NCBI RefSeq assembly: GCF_029335315.1
Contig: NZ_JARJLT010000172.1
Span: forward strand, 1 to 64,000
Direction of reading: 5' to 3'
DNA length: 64,000 nt
From: Pseudomonas citronellolis
GTDB taxonomy: Bacteria; Pseudomonadota; Gammaproteobacteria; Pseudomonadales; Pseudomonadaceae
Of this stretch, positions 8,680-16,799 are shown piece after piece; positions within the stretch are counted from its first letter, which is position 1; every line of letters begins with the position of its first letter. The position numbers were made by a program, and so were the translations under genes. The notes below the pieces were generated by a model, which ran no database searches, had not been told where the DNA came from, and saw only the letters and a list, made by a program, of their open reading frames with translations.

Positions 8680-8994
8680 ATGAAGATCCTGACCTGCCCG
8701 CTGAACGGGCCGCGCAACATCAGCGAATTCACCTACGGCGGCGAGTTCAAGCGCATGCCCGACCCGGCCACCTGCAGCGACCTGGAGTGGGCCGACTACG
8801 TGTTCAACAGCGACAACGCCGCCGGGGTGGTGCTGGAGTGGTGGCTGCACAACGCCTCCAGCTACTGGTTCCTGGCCGAGCGCCACACGGTCACCGACCA
8901 GGTGATCCGCACCTTCGACGCGAAGGAAATCTTCGACCGGCGCATCGATTTCCTCTCTCCGCCCCAGGCCGCCGCACAGGAGACCGCCCAATGA
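8680..8994 (+). CDS. mgdB: N-methylglutamate dehydrogenase subunit B (sarcosine oxidase delta-like)
   Basis: 104 aa, typical for SoxD-type small subunits. It keeps the CPLNGPRNISEFTYGGE opening and EWWLHNASSYWFLAERH core. In sarcosine oxidase the delta subunit holds zinc through a CPxCG motif and later His and Cys. Here the second Cys of the opening motif is Asn-Gly and no matching late Cys is visible, so zinc is probably not bound. I read that as a feature of the N-methylglutamate branch rather than damage, since length and neighbours are intact. Its stop overlaps the mgdC start. Confidence 0.8.
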   Translation: MKILTCPLNGPRNISEFTYGGEFKRMPDPATCSDLEWADYVFNSDNAAGVVLEWWLHNASSYWFLAERHTVTDQVIRTFDAKEIFDRRIDFLSPPQAAAQETAQ

Positions 8995-11894
8995 GCGCAC
9001 TCACCCGCCTGCCCGCCCCCATGGGCCTGCTGATCGACCGCGCGCGGCCGCTGCGCTTCTCCTTCGACGGCCGCGACTACCAGGGCTTCGAGGGCGACAG
9101 CATCGCCAGCGCCCTGCTCGGCAACGGCCGCTGGCTGCTCTCGCGCTCCTTCAAGTACCACCGCCCGCGCGGCCCACTGACCCTCGCCGGGCAGGACGCC
9201 AACGCCCTGGTGCAACTGCCCGACGAACCCAACGTGCTGGCCGACATGCACCCGGCCCGCGACGGCCTGGCCGTGGCAGGCCAGAACTACGCCGGCAGCC
9301 TCGACCACGACCGCGACGCCTACCTGGGCAGGTTCTCGCGCTTCATGCCGGTGGGCTTCTATTACCGCTCGTTCTACAAGCCCAAGGGCATGTGGAAGGT
9401 CTGGGAACCGCTGATCCGCAAGAAAGCCGGCCTGGGCGTGCTCGACCTGGCGTTCAAGCCGCAGTACTACGACAAGGCCTACCTGTTCGTCGACCTGGCG
9501 GTGATCGGCGCCGGCCCCGCCGGCCTGCGCGCCGCGCTGGACGCCGCCGACGCCGGGGCCAAGGTGCTGCTGGTGGAACAGCAGCCGCTGCTCGGCGGCT
9601 CGCTGACCTACGCGCGCTTCGACATCGCCGGGCGCCGCGCCGCCGAACTGCGCGCCGAGCTGGTCGGCGCGGTGGAGGCGCACCCGAACATCCAGGTGCT
9701 CAAGCAGGCCACCTGCAACGCCTGGTTCACCGACAACTACCTGCCGGTGATCCAGGGCAAGCGCATGTACAAGGTGCGCGCCACCCGCTGCCTGGTGGCC
9801 GCCGGCTCCTTCGACCAACCGGTGGTGTTCCGCAACAACGACCTGCCCGGCGTGCTGCTGACCAGCGCCGCGCAGCGCCTGATGAAGCTCTACGCGGTGA
9901 AACCGGGCAAGCGCGCCGTGGTCCTGACCGGCAACGACGACGGCTACCTGGCCGCCCTCGACCTGCAGGAACAGGGCGTCGACGTGGCCGCCGTGGTGGA
10001 CATGCGCGCCGCCCCGGCCGACGCCGAGCTGGCCGCCGAACTGCAACGCCGGCACATCCCGTTGCACACCGCCAGCACCGTCTACGAGGCCCTGCACGAG
10101 CCGGGCCTGCGCCACGTCAGCGGCGTCGACATCCGCCGCATCGACGGCCAGGGCGAGGTTGCCGCGCAAGGCACCCAGCTGGCCTGCGACCTGCTGTGCA
10201 TGTCCGCCGGCTACATGCCGGTCTACCAACTGCTGTGCCAGGCCGGCGGCAAGCTGGCCTACGAGGAGCATCGCGCCGAGTTCGCCATCAGCGGCCTGCC
10301 CGCCGGGCTGGACATCGCCGGCTCGGTGAACGGCCGCCACGCCCTGGGCAACGTGCTGGTCGACGGCGCCCGTGGCGCCGCCGAGGCGCTCGCCGCGCTG
10401 AACCTCGCGGCGCCGCTGCCGGGGGTTTTCGTCGCCGAAGCCGAGGTCAACTTCCCCTGGCCGATCTTCCCCCACCCCAAGGGCAAGGACTTCGTCGACT
10501 TCGACGAGGACCTGCAGGTGCGCGACATCGTCAACGCCACCCGTAGCGGCTACCGCGACGTGCAGCTGGTCAAGCGCTTCTCCACCGTCGGCATGGGCCC
10601 GTCCCAGGGCCGCCACTCGGCGCTGCCCACCGCGCGCCTGGTGGCCCAGGCCACCGGCCGCAGCATCGGCGAAACCGGGGTGACCACCGCGCGCCCGCCG
10701 TTCGAGGCGGAGAAGCTCGCCCATGTCGCCGGCCGCGCCTTCGACCCCTACCGACAGACACCGATGCACCGCCGCCACCTTGAAGCCGGGGCGAAGATGA
10801 TGCCCGCCGGCATCTGGCAGCGCCCGGCGTTCTACGGCAAGGCCGAGGACCGCGAACGCTGCATGCAGGAAGAGGCGCTGCACGTGCGCGAGAAGGTCGG
10901 CCTGATCGACGTCTCGACCCTCGGCGGCCTCGACGTGCGCGGCCCCGACGCCGCCGAGCTGCTGGAGCGCCTGTACACCTTCGGCTTCGCCAAGCTGGCC
11001 GTCGGCCGCACCCGCTACGCGCTGATGACCAACGAGCACGGCGTGGTGATCGACGACGGCGTCTGCGCACGCCTCGGCGAGCGGCACTTCTACGTCACCG
11101 CCACCACCAGCGGCGTCGACCGCATCTACCAGCAGATGCTCAAGTGGAACGCGCAGTGGCGGCTGAACGTGGACATCACCAACGTCACCGCCGCGCTGGC
11201 CGCGGTCAACCTCGCCGGGCCGCTGTCGCGCCGGGTGCTGGAGAAACTCTGCGGCGATGTCGACCTGTCGGCCGCCGCCTTCCCCTACCTGGGCGTGCGC
11301 CAGGGCCGCGTGGCCGGCATCCCGGCGCGCATCCTGCGGGTCGGTTTCGTCGGCGAGCTGGGCTACGAGGTGCACGTGCCGGCGCGCTTCGCCGAACGCC
11401 TGTGGGACGCGCTGATGGAAGCCGGCGCCGAACAGGGCATCCGCCCCTTCGGCGTGGAAACCCAGCGCCTGCTGCGCCTGGAGAAGGGCCACGTGATCAT
11501 CAGCCAGGACACCGACGGCATGACCCACCCGGCGGAGATCGACATGCAGTGGGCGATCGGCCGCAAGAAGCCGTTCTTCGTCGGCAAGCGCTCGATCGAA
11601 ATCCTCGAGGCGCAGCCGCTCAAGCGCAAGCTGGTGGGCTTCACCCTGCCCAGGGGCAGCGCCCAGCCGCTGGAGGGCCACCTGGTGCTCGACGGCGCCG
11701 ACATCAGCGGCAACGTCACCTCCTGCGAGTACTCGCAGAGCCTCGGCCAGATCGTCGGCCTGGCCTACGCCGGCGCCCACCAGGCCACCCCGGGCATGCA
11801 GATCCCGATCCGCGTCGAGGGCGGCGAAATGGTGCGCGCCACCGTCGTCCAGCTGCCCTTCTACGACCCGCAGAACCAGCGCCAGGAGCTCTGA
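8991..11894 (+). CDS. mgdC: N-methylglutamate dehydrogenase subunit C (sarcosine oxidase alpha-like)
   Basis: 967 aa from ATG at 8991 (ATGA overlap with mgdB). The order is an N-terminal ferredoxin-like Fer2_4 fold without cluster cysteines, an NAD-binding fold (LAVIGAGPAGLRAALDAADA, residue ~170), and a C-terminal GcvT-type aminomethyltransferase domain from ~residue 590 (LGELGYEVHVP-like segment). The GcvT-like domain binds THF and traps the released methylene group as 5,10-methylene-THF, directly supplying FolD upstream. Length and domain order match SoxA alpha subunits. Confidence 0.83.
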   Translation: MSALTRLPAPMGLLIDRARPLRFSFDGRDYQGFEGDSIASALLGNGRWLLSRSFKYHRPRGPLTLAGQDANALVQLPDEPNVLADMHPARDGLAVAGQNYAGSLDHDRDAYLGRFSRFMPVGFYYRSFYKPKGMWKVWEPLIRKKAGLGVLDLAFKPQYYDKAYLFVDLAVIGAGPAGLRAALDAADAGAKVLLVEQQPLLGGSLTYARFDIAGRRAAELRAELVGAVEAHPNIQVLKQATCNAWFTDNYLPVIQGKRMYKVRATRCLVAAGSFDQPVVFRNNDLPGVLLTSAAQRLMKLYAVKPGKRAVVLTGNDDGYLAALDLQEQGVDVAAVVDMRAAPADAELAAELQRRHIPLHTASTVYEALHEPGLRHVSGVDIRRIDGQGEVAAQGTQLACDLLCMSAGYMPVYQLLCQAGGKLAYEEHRAEFAISGLPAGLDIAGSVNGRHALGNVLVDGARGAAEALAALNLAAPLPGVFVAEAEVNFPWPIFPHPKGKDFVDFDEDLQVRDIVNATRSGYRDVQLVKRFSTVGMGPSQGRHSALPTARLVAQATGRSIGETGVTTARPPFEAEKLAHVAGRAFDPYRQTPMHRRHLEAGAKMMPAGIWQRPAFYGKAEDRERCMQEEALHVREKVGLIDVSTLGGLDVRGPDAAELLERLYTFGFAKLAVGRTRYALMTNEHGVVIDDGVCARLGERHFYVTATTSGVDRIYQQMLKWNAQWRLNVDITNVTAALAAVNLAGPLSRRVLEKLCGDVDLSAAAFPYLGVRQGRVAGIPARILRVGFVGELGYEVHVPARFAERLWDALMEAGAEQGIRPFGVETQRLLRLEKGHVIISQDTDGMTHPAEIDMQWAIGRKKPFFVGKRSIEILEAQPLKRKLVGFTLPRGSAQPLEGHLVLDGADISGNVTSCEYSQSLGQIVGLAYAGAHQATPGMQIPIRVEGGEMVRATVVQLPFYDPQNQRQEL

Positions 11895-11897
11895 GCC

Positions 11898-12581
11898 ATG
11901 TCCAGCCTGAAAGCCGAAGACTTCATCGAACGCAGCCCGCTGTACCCGCTGCAGCAAGGCGCGCGCCTGGCCATCCTGGGCAGCAGCGCCATCGTCGCCC
12001 GCTACGGCGAGCAGGAAGAGCACGCGCAGCTGCAACGCTGCGCGCTGATCGACCTGAGCAACCTGCCGCGCGCGGGCTTCCGTGGCGCCGACGCCGCGGC
12101 CTACCTGCAAGCCCGTGGCTACACGCTGCCGGAGGCGCCCAACCGGGCCCTGCGCCAGGCCGACGGCGGCCTGGTGGCGCGGCTGTCGCAGACCGAGTAC
12201 CTGCTGCTCGGCGGCCTGCACGACATGGGCGCACGCGTCGCCGCCGAGGAAGCCGCCTGGCGCCTCGACGACAGCGCCAACTACCTGCTGCCGCGCCAGG
12301 ACAGCCACGCCTGGCTGCAGCTCAGCGGCGCACACTGCGCGCAGGTGATGGCCAAGCTCTGCGGCGTCGACCTGCGCCCGCAGGCCTTCGCCAGCGGCGC
12401 GGTGGCGCAGACCTCGGTGGCGCGCCTGAACGCCATCGTGATCAACAGCGGCAGCGCCGAACTGCCCAGCCTGCAGATTCTCTGCGACCGTGCCTCGGTG
12501 CAGTACTTCTGGGAAGCCATGCTCGACGCCATGGACGAGTTCGGCGGCCGCCCGGTGGGCATCGACGCCCTGCTCGACTGA
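11898..12581 (+). CDS. mgdD: N-methylglutamate dehydrogenase subunit D (sarcosine oxidase gamma-like)
   Basis: 227 aa SoxG-family subunit, three bases after mgdC. It has the GcvT-like fold typical of gamma subunits (segments LIDLSNLPRAGFRGADAAAYL and DSHAWLQLSGAHCAQVMAKL), which packs against the alpha subunit. It is poorly conserved in general, and identification rests largely on gene order beta-delta-alpha-gamma. Confidence 0.8.
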   Translation: MSSLKAEDFIERSPLYPLQQGARLAILGSSAIVARYGEQEEHAQLQRCALIDLSNLPRAGFRGADAAAYLQARGYTLPEAPNRALRQADGGLVARLSQTEYLLLGGLHDMGARVAAEEAAWRLDDSANYLLPRQDSHAWLQLSGAHCAQVMAKLCGVDLRPQAFASGAVAQTSVARLNAIVINSGSAELPSLQILCDRASVQYFWEAMLDAMDEFGGRPVGIDALLD

Positions 12582-12587
12582 CCAGCC

Positions 12588-12612
12588 GGCGGCGCCCCGC
12601 GCGGGCGCCGCC
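12588..12612 (+). other. Strong stem-loop between mgdD and iclR
   Basis: A perfect 10-bp GC stem (12588-12597 with 12603-12612) with a five-base loop sits seven bases after the mgdD stop. It has no T tract, so it is more likely a stability or partial-termination element than a full terminator. Confidence 0.5.
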
Positions 12613-12623
12613 AGGGAGACGCC

Positions 12624-13379
12624 ATGAGTGACATGGACTACCGGGTGCCGGCGCTGGAGCGCGGCCTCAACCTGCTCGGGCTGTTCAACGCGCGCGAGCG
12701 CAGCCTGGGCATGAACGAGATGGCCGAGCGCCTGGGCGTCAGCCCCTCGGCGCTCTACCGCATCGTCCAGACCCTGCAAGACATGGGCTACCTGAACCGC
12801 CTGGAGCGCAACCAGTACGAGCTGGGCGCGCGGGTGATCTCCGACGGCTTCGCCTACCTGTGCAGCCGCGACATCGTCGAGGTCGCCCTGCCGCACCTGA
12901 ACGCCCTGCGCGACAGCACCTCGCTGTCCTGCCACCTGAGCATCCGCGAGCAGACCGACAGCCTGTACATCTACCGCGCCTTCGCGCCGCAGCGGCTGAC
13001 GGTGAACATCCCGGTGGGCACCCGCCTGCCGTGCCACAACACCGCCCTCGGCCGCGTGCTGCTCACCGCGCTGGGCGAGGACGAACTGGCGCAGCTGTAC
13101 CAGCAGGTGCGCCTGGACGACTACCCGGCGCCGGCGCCACGCACCCTGCTGGAGCTGCAGCACACCATCGCCGAGGACCGCGCGCGCGGCTGGGTGCTGC
13201 ACCGCTCGGACTACTCGACCGCGATCGCCACCGGCATCCGCGACCATTCCGGGCGGGTCGTCGCCGCCATCAACCTATCCGGCCCCGAGGCCGTGCTGGA
13301 GGCGCCGAACGCCGAGGAGCGGCACCTGCAACTGCTGCGCGAGACCGCCGCGGCGATCTCCCGGGAAATCATCCCCTAG
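12624..13379 (+). CDS. IclR-family transcriptional regulator
   Basis: 251 aa. The N-terminal winged helix is at residues ~8-70 (MNEMAERLGVSPSALYRIVQTLQDMGYL), and the C-terminal IclR effector domain at ~85-245 (GTRLPCHNTALGRVLL, IRDHSGRVVAAINLSGP). It is the last gene of the purU-mgd operon, separated by 42 bases containing a strong hairpin. By position it is a likely second regulator of methylamine or C1 use. It converges with the response regulator gene, only seven bases away. Confidence 0.85.
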   Translation: MSDMDYRVPALERGLNLLGLFNARERSLGMNEMAERLGVSPSALYRIVQTLQDMGYLNRLERNQYELGARVISDGFAYLCSRDIVEVALPHLNALRDSTSLSCHLSIREQTDSLYIYRAFAPQRLTVNIPVGTRLPCHNTALGRVLLTALGEDELAQLYQQVRLDDYPAPAPRTLLELQHTIAEDRARGWVLHRSDYSTAIATGIRDHSGRVVAAINLSGPEAVLEAPNAEERHLQLLRETAAAISREIIP

Positions 13380-13386
13380 CCGGCGG

Positions 13387-14055
13387 CTACTCGCACTCCA
13401 GGCTGTAGCCCACCCCGTACACCGAGCGGATCGGGTCGAGGCCGGGGGTGATGGCGGTGAGCTTGCGCCGCAGGTTCTTCACGTGGCTGTCCACGGTGCG
13501 GTCGGCCACCACGCGGTGGTCCTGGTAGATGTGGTTCATCAGTTGGTCGCGCGACAGCACCTGGCCGGGGTACTCGGCCAGGGCGGCGAGCATGCGGAAC
13601 TCCACCGGAGTCAGGTCCAGCGCCACGCCCTGGTAGCGCGCCAGGAAGGTGCGCGCGTCCAGCTCCAGGCCCAGGCTCTGCGCCTGGCTACTGCTGCGCC
13701 GCAGCACGGCCTTGACCCGCGCCACCAGCTCACGCGGCGAGAAGGGCTTGCAGATGTAGTCGTCGGCGCCCAGCTCCAGGCCGAGCAGGCGGTCGATCTC
13801 CTCGACCCGCGCGGTCATCATGATCAGCGGCATGCGGCTGAAGCCGCGCAGCTCGCGGCAGATGTCGAGGCCGTCGCGGCCCGGCAGCATCAGGTCGAGC
13901 AGCATCAGGTCGTAGGCCTTGCGGCGGATCGCCGGGATCACCTGCAACCCGTCGGCCAGGTGCTCCACCGCGTAGCCGGCGGCGCGCAGGTAGTCGCCCA
14001 CCAGCGCCGCGAGCTTGGGCTCGTCCTCCACCAGCAGAATCTCGCCATGGCTCAT
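13387..14055 (-). CDS. OmpR/BaeR/AdeR-like response regulator
   Basis: 222 aa from ATG at 14055. The receiver domain has the acidic pocket (LLVEDEP), the phospho-acceptor Asp in LLDLMLPGRDG and the conserved Lys of CKPFSPREL. The C-terminal Trans_reg_C winged helix contains FRMLAALAEYPGQVLSRDQLMNHIY. It overlaps the sensor kinase stop by four bases, so the two are translationally coupled. Gene arrangement (regulator and kinase divergent from an RND pump) matches AdeRS-AdeABC of Acinetobacter. It probably binds the three 11-bp repeats at 15522-15554. Confidence 0.88.
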   Translation of the reverse strand: MSHGEILLVEDEPKLAALVGDYLRAAGYAVEHLADGLQVIPAIRRKAYDLMLLDLMLPGRDGLDICRELRGFSRMPLIMMTARVEEIDRLLGLELGADDYICKPFSPRELVARVKAVLRRSSSQAQSLGLELDARTFLARYQGVALDLTPVEFRMLAALAEYPGQVLSRDQLMNHIYQDHRVVADRTVDSHVKNLRRKLTAITPGLDPIRSVYGVGYSLECE

Positions 14056-15446
14056 TGCGCGCCCTCCGCCGTCGGCAGTTCCAGGGTCAGCAGCAGGCCG
14101 CCCATTGCCGAGGCCTGGGCGCTCAGCCGGCCGCCATGCACTTCGGCGATGCCCCGGCAGATCGCCAGGCCCAGGCCGGTGCCGCCGCTGGCGCGGTTGC
14201 GCGAGCGCTCGGCGCGGTAGAAGCGTTCGAACAGGCGCTCCAGCGAGGCGGCGTCCACCCCCGGCGCGCTGTCCTCGCACTGCACCAGCACCCGCTCGCC
14301 GTCGCGCAGCGCGCGTAGCACCGTGCGGCCGCCGGCGTCGGTGTAGCGGCGGCTGTTCTCCAGCAGGTTGTGCAGCAGCTGGCCGAGGCGCGACTCGTCG
14401 CCCATCACCCACAGCGGCGCGTCCGGCACTTCCACGCTCAGGGCCACGCCACGCTCGGCGAAGCTGGCGCTGAAGGCCTCGGCCACCACCGGCAGCAGCA
14501 CGCGGAGGTCGATGCGTTCGCGGCGGTAGGTGGGCCCGCCGACCTCGGCCAGGGACAGGTCGAAGAGGTCGTTGACCAGCTTGGTCAGCGCGCCCACCTC
14601 GCCCTGCAGCGAGCGCAGCGCGGTGCCGTCCAGCGGGCGGATGCCGTCCTCCAGCGCCTCCAGCTCGGCGCGCATCACCGCCAGCGGGGTGCGCAGCTCG
14701 TGGGAGATGTCGGCTATGAAGTCGCGGCGCATGCGTTCGTTGCTGGCCAGGGTGGCGGCCATGCGGTTGAAGTCGCCGGCCAGCTGCCCGGCCTCGTCCC
14801 GCGAGCGCACCGGCACCTGGATCGCGTAGTCGCCGGCGGCCAGCCGGTGGGTGGCGCGCGCCACCTCGCGGATCGGCCGCAGCAGCGCGCGGGTCAGCCA
14901 CCAGGCGATGACCGCCGTGGCGAACAGGCAGGCCAGGCCGATCAGCAGGCTGGAGCGCAGCTGGTTGAGCTGGAAGCGCTTGTCGCCGACGCTGGTCACC
15001 GACTGCAGCGGCGCCAGGGCCATCCAGCCGACCACCCGGCCCTGGTGGTGGATCGGCCGTTCGAGCATTTCCCCGGCGGCGGCGCGGTAGCCGATGATCG
15101 GCTTGTGCTGCTCGTCCAGCAGGGCGAAGCGGACGAAGGCGCCGGTCAGGTCGGAGACGGTCAGCAGCGTGGGGTCGAAGGTCTTGTCGGCGTTGATGTC
15201 GTCCGGGCGCAGCAGCTCGAACCACTGGTCCTGGTCGCGGCGGATGAAGTCCCAGCCACCGTGCTGGGCGTAGGCCTGTTCGATGCGCGGGACGATGCGT
15301 TCCATGCGCTCCTCGGCCTGCTGGTTGAGGTAGCCGAGGAAGCCGTATTTCAGGCTCAGGTAGGCGGCGAACACCATGCCCAGGACGGCGAAGGCGCACA
15401 CCGCGAGCATGGCCAGGAAGAACTTGCTGGAAAGGCTGACTCTCAT
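14052..15446 (-). CDS. BaeS/AdeS-like sensor histidine kinase
   Basis: 464 aa using ATG at 15446 (MRVSLSSKFF). TM1 is at ~10-32, a periplasmic sensor domain of ~125 residues follows, and TM2 is at ~160-182 (LLIGLACLFATAVIAWWLT). Then come HAMP, a HisKA dimerisation helix with the phospho-His in DISHELRTPLAVM, and an HATPase with N box (LLHNLLENSRRYTD) and G2 box (GGTGLGLAIC). Inner membrane. It is coupled to the response regulator by an ATGA overlap. The signal sensed is unknown; divergent orientation to the efflux operon suggests it controls the pump. Confidence 0.88.
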   Translation of the reverse strand: MRVSLSSKFFLAMLAVCAFAVLGMVFAAYLSLKYGFLGYLNQQAEERMERIVPRIEQAYAQHGGWDFIRRDQDQWFELLRPDDINADKTFDPTLLTVSDLTGAFVRFALLDEQHKPIIGYRAAAGEMLERPIHHQGRVVGWMALAPLQSVTSVGDKRFQLNQLRSSLLIGLACLFATAVIAWWLTRALLRPIREVARATHRLAAGDYAIQVPVRSRDEAGQLAGDFNRMAATLASNERMRRDFIADISHELRTPLAVMRAELEALEDGIRPLDGTALRSLQGEVGALTKLVNDLFDLSLAEVGGPTYRRERIDLRVLLPVVAEAFSASFAERGVALSVEVPDAPLWVMGDESRLGQLLHNLLENSRRYTDAGGRTVLRALRDGERVLVQCEDSAPGVDAASLERLFERFYRAERSRNRASGGTGLGLAICRGIAEVHGGRLSAQASAMGGLLLTLELPTAEGAQ

Positions 15447-15521
15447 GGCTCCGCCGGGTCGATCGAACCTGCCCCCAATTGAAGCGCCGGCCCCGCGCCG
15501 GGGCAAGGCGCGGCGGCCAAT

Positions 15522-15554
15522 CTCCCAGATTTCTCCACATTGACTGCACATTTG
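15522..15554 (+). promoter_or_regulatory. Three tandem 11-bp repeats, candidate response-regulator binding site
   Basis: CTCCCAGATTT, CTCCACATTGA and CTGCACATTTG follow each other without gaps at exactly 11-base steps. OmpR-family regulators typically bind direct repeats at about this spacing. The block lies between the divergent kinase (start 15446) and efflux (start 15601) genes, 46 bases before the pump start codon. Confidence 0.6.
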
Positions 15555-15600
15555 CCGAGCACGCTGCAGGCTGAAAACCACCTGCTCCGGAGCCCCTCGG

Positions 15601-16788
15601 ATGCCTTCCGTCTCCCTCACTCGTTCCCCCCTGGCCCGCGCCCTGCTGCTGGGCGCCGGCCTGACCGCACTGGCCGGCTGCAACGACAGCGCCCCCACCG
15701 ACCAGGCCCGCCCGCTGCAGGAGGTCGCGGTATACCGCGTCGCCACCGCGCCGCAGGCCCTGAGCACCACCCTGCCCGGCCGCGCCAGCGCACACCTGGT
15801 GGCGGAGATTCGCCCGCAGGTAGGCGGCATCCTGCTCAAGCGACTGTTCGAGGAAGGCGCCACGGTGAAGGCCGGCCAGGCGCTCTACCAGATCGACCCG
15901 CAGACCTACGAAGCCGCCGTGGCCCAGGCCGAGGCCAGCGTCACCTCGGCGCGCGCCACGCTCAAGGCCGCCGAGCTCAAGGCCAGGCGCGACGCGCAGC
16001 TGGTGAAGATCGACGCGATCAGCGCCGAGGACAACGAAAGCGCCCAGGCCGCCCTGCTCGAAGCCCGCGCCAGCCTGCAATCGGCCCAGGCCACCCTGCG
16101 CACCGCGCGCATCAACCTCGGCTACACGCGCATCGACGCGCCCATCGCCGGGCGCACCGCCACCTCGTCGGTCACCCCCGGCGCGCTGGTCACCGCCGAG
16201 CAGACCACCGCGCTGACCACCGTGCAGCAGCTCGACCCGATCTACGTCGACTTCACCCAGCCCAGCGGCACCCTGCTGCGCCTCAAGCGCGAGCTGGCCG
16301 AAGGCAAGCTGGCCCCCGCCGAGCAGAAGGACGCCACCCGCATCAGCCTGGAGCTGGAAGACGGCAGCGCCTACCCGCACGCCGGCACCCTGACCTTCAA
16401 CGGCGTGAGCGTCGACGAAAGCACCGGCAGCGTGACCCTGCGCGCCCTGGTGCCGAACCCCGACGGCCTGCTGCTGCCGGGCATGTACCTCAAGGCCACG
16501 CTGCAAGAAGGCGTGCAGCAGGACGCCATCCTCGTGCCGCAGCAGGGCGTGAGCCGCGACGAGCGCGGCGACGCCACCGCGCTGGTGGTGGTGGGCGGCA
16601 AGGTCGAGCAGCGCGAGCTGACCCTGGCCCGCGCCGTGGGCGACCGCTGGTGGGTCAGCAAGGGCCTGGCCGAGGGCGACCAGCTGATCGTCCAGGGCCT
16701 GCAGAAGGTCCGCGTCGGCCAGCAGGTGCAGGTCGTCGAGCCGAACGCCGGCGCCGGCCTGACCGCGCGCAACGACAGCGCAGACTGA
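15601..16788 (+). CDS. RND efflux periplasmic adaptor (AcrA/MexA-like)
   Basis: 395 aa lipoprotein. The signal peptide ends in a LAGC lipobox with Cys at residue 27. A barrel-sandwich lipoyl half-motif ([21 protein letters not shown]) is followed by a helical hairpin and the second lipoyl half ([16 protein letters not shown]), then beta-barrel and membrane-proximal domains. It links the inner-membrane transporter to the outer-membrane channel. It is the first gene of the pump operon, behind the 11-bp repeat block; the RND gene starts 11 bases after its stop. Confidence 0.92.
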   Translation: MPSVSLTRSPLARALLLGAGLTALAGCNDSAPTDQARPLQEVAVYRVATAPQALSTTLPGRASAHLVAEIRPQVGGILLKRLFEEGATVKAGQALYQIDPQTYEAAVAQAEASVTSARATLKAAELKARRDAQLVKIDAISAEDNESAQAALLEARASLQSAQATLRTARINLGYTRIDAPIAGRTATSSVTPGALVTAEQTTALTTVQQLDPIYVDFTQPSGTLLRLKRELAEGKLAPAEQKDATRISLELEDGSAYPHAGTLTFNGVSVDESTGSVTLRALVPNPDGLLLPGMYLKATLQEGVQQDAILVPQQGVSRDERGDATALVVVGGKVEQRELTLARAVGDRWWVSKGLAEGDQLIVQGLQKVRVGQQVQVVEPNAGAGLTARNDSAD

Positions 16789-16799
16789 GGCGGATTCCC

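Noticed and set aside
8862-13247. Very long open frame on the minus strand opposite mgdB-mgdD and iclR
   Set aside because: It is antisense to clearly recognisable enzymes. Its composition (runs of His, Gln, Gly, Val, Ala) is the usual mirror of GC-rich codons with G/C third positions, and it has no ribosome site or domain.
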